In this document: positions 63,157-64,000 of the stretch, piece after piece
How the letters are laid out: every line of letters begins with the position of its first letter
Position numbering within the stretch: position 1 is the first letter of the stretch
Assembly: GCA_009768935.1 (NCBI GenBank)
Contig: WESA01000005.1
Span: forward strand, 1 to 64,000
Source of the DNA: Rectinema subterraneum
GTDB taxonomy: Bacteria > Spirochaetota > Spirochaetia > Treponematales > Rectinemataceae
Direction of reading: 5' to 3'
DNA length: 64,000 nucleotides
Notes under the pieces: generated by a model
The model's input: only the letters and a program-made list of their open reading frames with translations
Told to the model about the DNA's origin: nothing
Databases searched by the model: none
Translations under genes and position numbers: made by a program

Positions 63157-63432
63157 ATGAAACCGATCAAGGTGCGCGTGTGCGTCGGCACAAATTGCTG
63201 TTACGCCGGTAGTGAAACGCTCCTGGATATGCTCGAAAACGATGTCGATCTGAGCGCCTTTATCGAGGTAGAAGCCGTACCCTGCAAAAACAAAGCATGT
63301 GATGGCGGACGGAATTCACCAGTGGTGGAAATTGAAAACAAGGTCCTCTTGAACGCAACACCCGAAATAGTGATGGAAGAGATCGAGCGCCTGGCTACAG
63401 CCCGGATCATCGAGGAGACGCAACGTGCCTGA
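63157..63432 (+). CDS. Thioredoxin-like [2Fe-2S] ferredoxin
   Basis: 91 residues. The cysteine pattern CVGTNCCYAGS near 9-19 with CKNKACDGG near 43-51 fits the thioredoxin-like [2Fe-2S] fold of NuoE/HydA-associated subunits. It overlaps the following hydrogenase gene by 8 bases, so translation is coupled and the protein probably passes electrons to or from that enzyme. No NAD-binding NuoF-like gene is seen, so NADH use cannot be claimed. Confidence 0.85.
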   Translation: MKPIKVRVCVGTNCCYAGSETLLDMLENDVDLSAFIEVEAVPCKNKACDGGRNSPVVEIENKVLLNATPEIVMEEIERLATARIIEETQRA

Positions 63433-64000
63433 AGTATTCGAGAGGATGCGCGGTCTCTACACGCCTTGCACCGATATCAGGCGCAAGATATTCGTCGGTG
63501 TCACGAGGTTCGTCCTGGCAGGCAAAAAACCCGAAGACATCGACTACCTGCCTTTTGATATCATCGATATGGGTAAGCCTACCTACCGCTGTTGCTCTTA
63601 CCGCGAGCTCTCCATAGTGAAACAACGTATCCGGCTCGCCTTTGGCCTCCCCCTTATTGAAGAGAGGGACAACACGCCCGTATCGGCAGGGATCGGAGAA
63701 GCCTTTACCGACAGAAAAGTCATTTCGGCTCCCTTGGTCAATGTGATACGCGCTGCGTGCGAAAAGTGCCCAGAGGATAAAGTCATCGTCACAGACATGT
63801 GCCAGTCTTGCATGGCCCATCCTTGCTCCATCGTGTGTCCCGTGAATGCGATTTCCTTCCCGAATGGAGGCAAAGCCTTTATCGACCAGAAAAAATGTGT
63901 CAAATGCATGAAGTGCGTCAAAGCCTGCCCCTACCAATCGATCACGCGCATGGTTAGGCCCTGCGCGGCAGCCTGTGGCGTTGATGCCATCCACTCAGAT
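63425..64000 (+). CDS. [FeFe] hydrogenase, group B-like (3' truncated by window edge)
   Basis: 192 residues are visible from a GTG start, which has GAGGAGA 5 bases upstream; the frame is open to the edge. The N-terminus RMRGLYTPCTDIRRKIFV with PTYRCCSYRELSIVKQRIRLA is typical of the group B monomeric enzymes. Two [4Fe-4S] motifs follow: CQSCMAHPCSIVCP near 133 and CVKCMKCVKACPYQSI near 160. RPCAAACGVDAI near 181 gives the start of the H-domain. The H-cluster motifs lie beyond the edge. The presence of HydEFG 13-18 kb away supports the call. Confidence 0.88.
   Translation, partial: MPEVFERMRGLYTPCTDIRRKIFVGVTRFVLAGKKPEDIDYLPFDIIDMGKPTYRCCSYRELSIVKQRIRLAFGLPLIEERDNTPVSAGIGEAFTDRKVISAPLVNVIRAACEKCPEDKVIVTDMCQSCMAHPCSIVCPVNAISFPNGGKAFIDQKKCVKCMKCVKACPYQSITRMVRPCAAACGVDAIHSD

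Noticed and set aside
1..64000. CRISPR arrays, tRNA, rRNA, insertion sequences and prophage genes
   Set aside because: No direct-repeat arrays, clover-leaf genes, transposase or phage proteins were recognised on reading through both strands.

Overview
The window reads as a chromosomal segment of a strictly anaerobic, fermentative bacterium with roughly even base composition. Supporting genes are an oxygen-sensitive class III ribonucleotide reductase, the complete [FeFe]-hydrogenase maturation set (HydE, HydF, HydG and a TM1266-type regulator), the start of an [FeFe] hydrogenase, cobalamin-dependent methionine synthase and many Fe-S proteins. Gene content would fit a free-living spirochaete or a similar anaerobe. 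That taxonomic guess is weak, because there is no rRNA or ribosomal-protein gene to anchor it. No tRNA, rRNA, CRISPR array, prophage or insertion sequence was recognised.

Layout. 1-8.2 kb: 3' part of a serine hydrolase, a five-gene oligopeptide/dipeptide ABC importer on the minus strand, and a divergent polysaccharide-deacetylase lipoprotein. 8.5-13.3 kb: citrate synthase divergent from an aconitase-isocitrate dehydrogenase operon, the oxidative branch to 2-oxoglutarate. 13.3-17.1 kb: a lipase-like exported protein, an acidic exported protein, and an OmpR-type two-component system. 17.1-27.7 kb: a saccharide-use locus with GH31 enzyme, binding protein, two permeases, PIG-L deacetylase and an (alpha/alpha)6 glycosidase on the minus strand, facing a LacI regulator and a GH4 glycosidase. 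27.9-33.3 kb: a membrane polyferredoxin with a DsrE-like protein, then a cobalamin riboswitch ahead of nrdD and an nrdG-type activase. 33.3-39.9 kb: a VWA lipoprotein, then thiC-thiD-thiM-thiE-HAD phosphatase behind a TPP riboswitch. 39.9-43.6 kb: ribD-ribE-ribBA-ribH behind an FMN riboswitch. 43.7-44.8 kb: queF and a queuosine-precursor transporter. 45.0-50.3 kb: TM1266 regulator-hydG-hydE-aspartase-like lyase-hydF. 50.5-58.5 kb: a DUF39/NIL-ferredoxin/UPF0280 homocysteine set convergent with metH and a metF fusion. 58.6-61.9 kb: ArsR regulator, DsrE-like, TusA, and DsrM/DsrK-like membrane redox proteins. 62.3-64.0 kb: a Met-rich exported protein, a thioredoxin-like [2Fe-2S] protein and the 5' end of an [FeFe] hydrogenase.

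Working together. Three riboswitches (cobalamin, TPP, FMN) tie cofactor supply to gene expression. The cobalamin switch sits ahead of a B12-independent ribonucleotide reductase, while MetH in the same window needs B12. The DUF39 set plus MetH/MetF form an aspartate-semialdehyde-to-methionine route that uses a sulfur carrier. Next to it lies a sulfur-relay/membrane electron-transfer cluster (DsrE-TusA-DsrMK-like) in a segment with no dissimilatory sulfite reductase. That cluster is the best candidate for an incompletely described system here.

Other notable structure: a GGGGTC-A/T-GACCCC palindrome in four places between 33 and 48 kb, twice inside genes and once over a stop codon; a nearly leaderless response-regulator gene; and several long dyads at divergent promoters.
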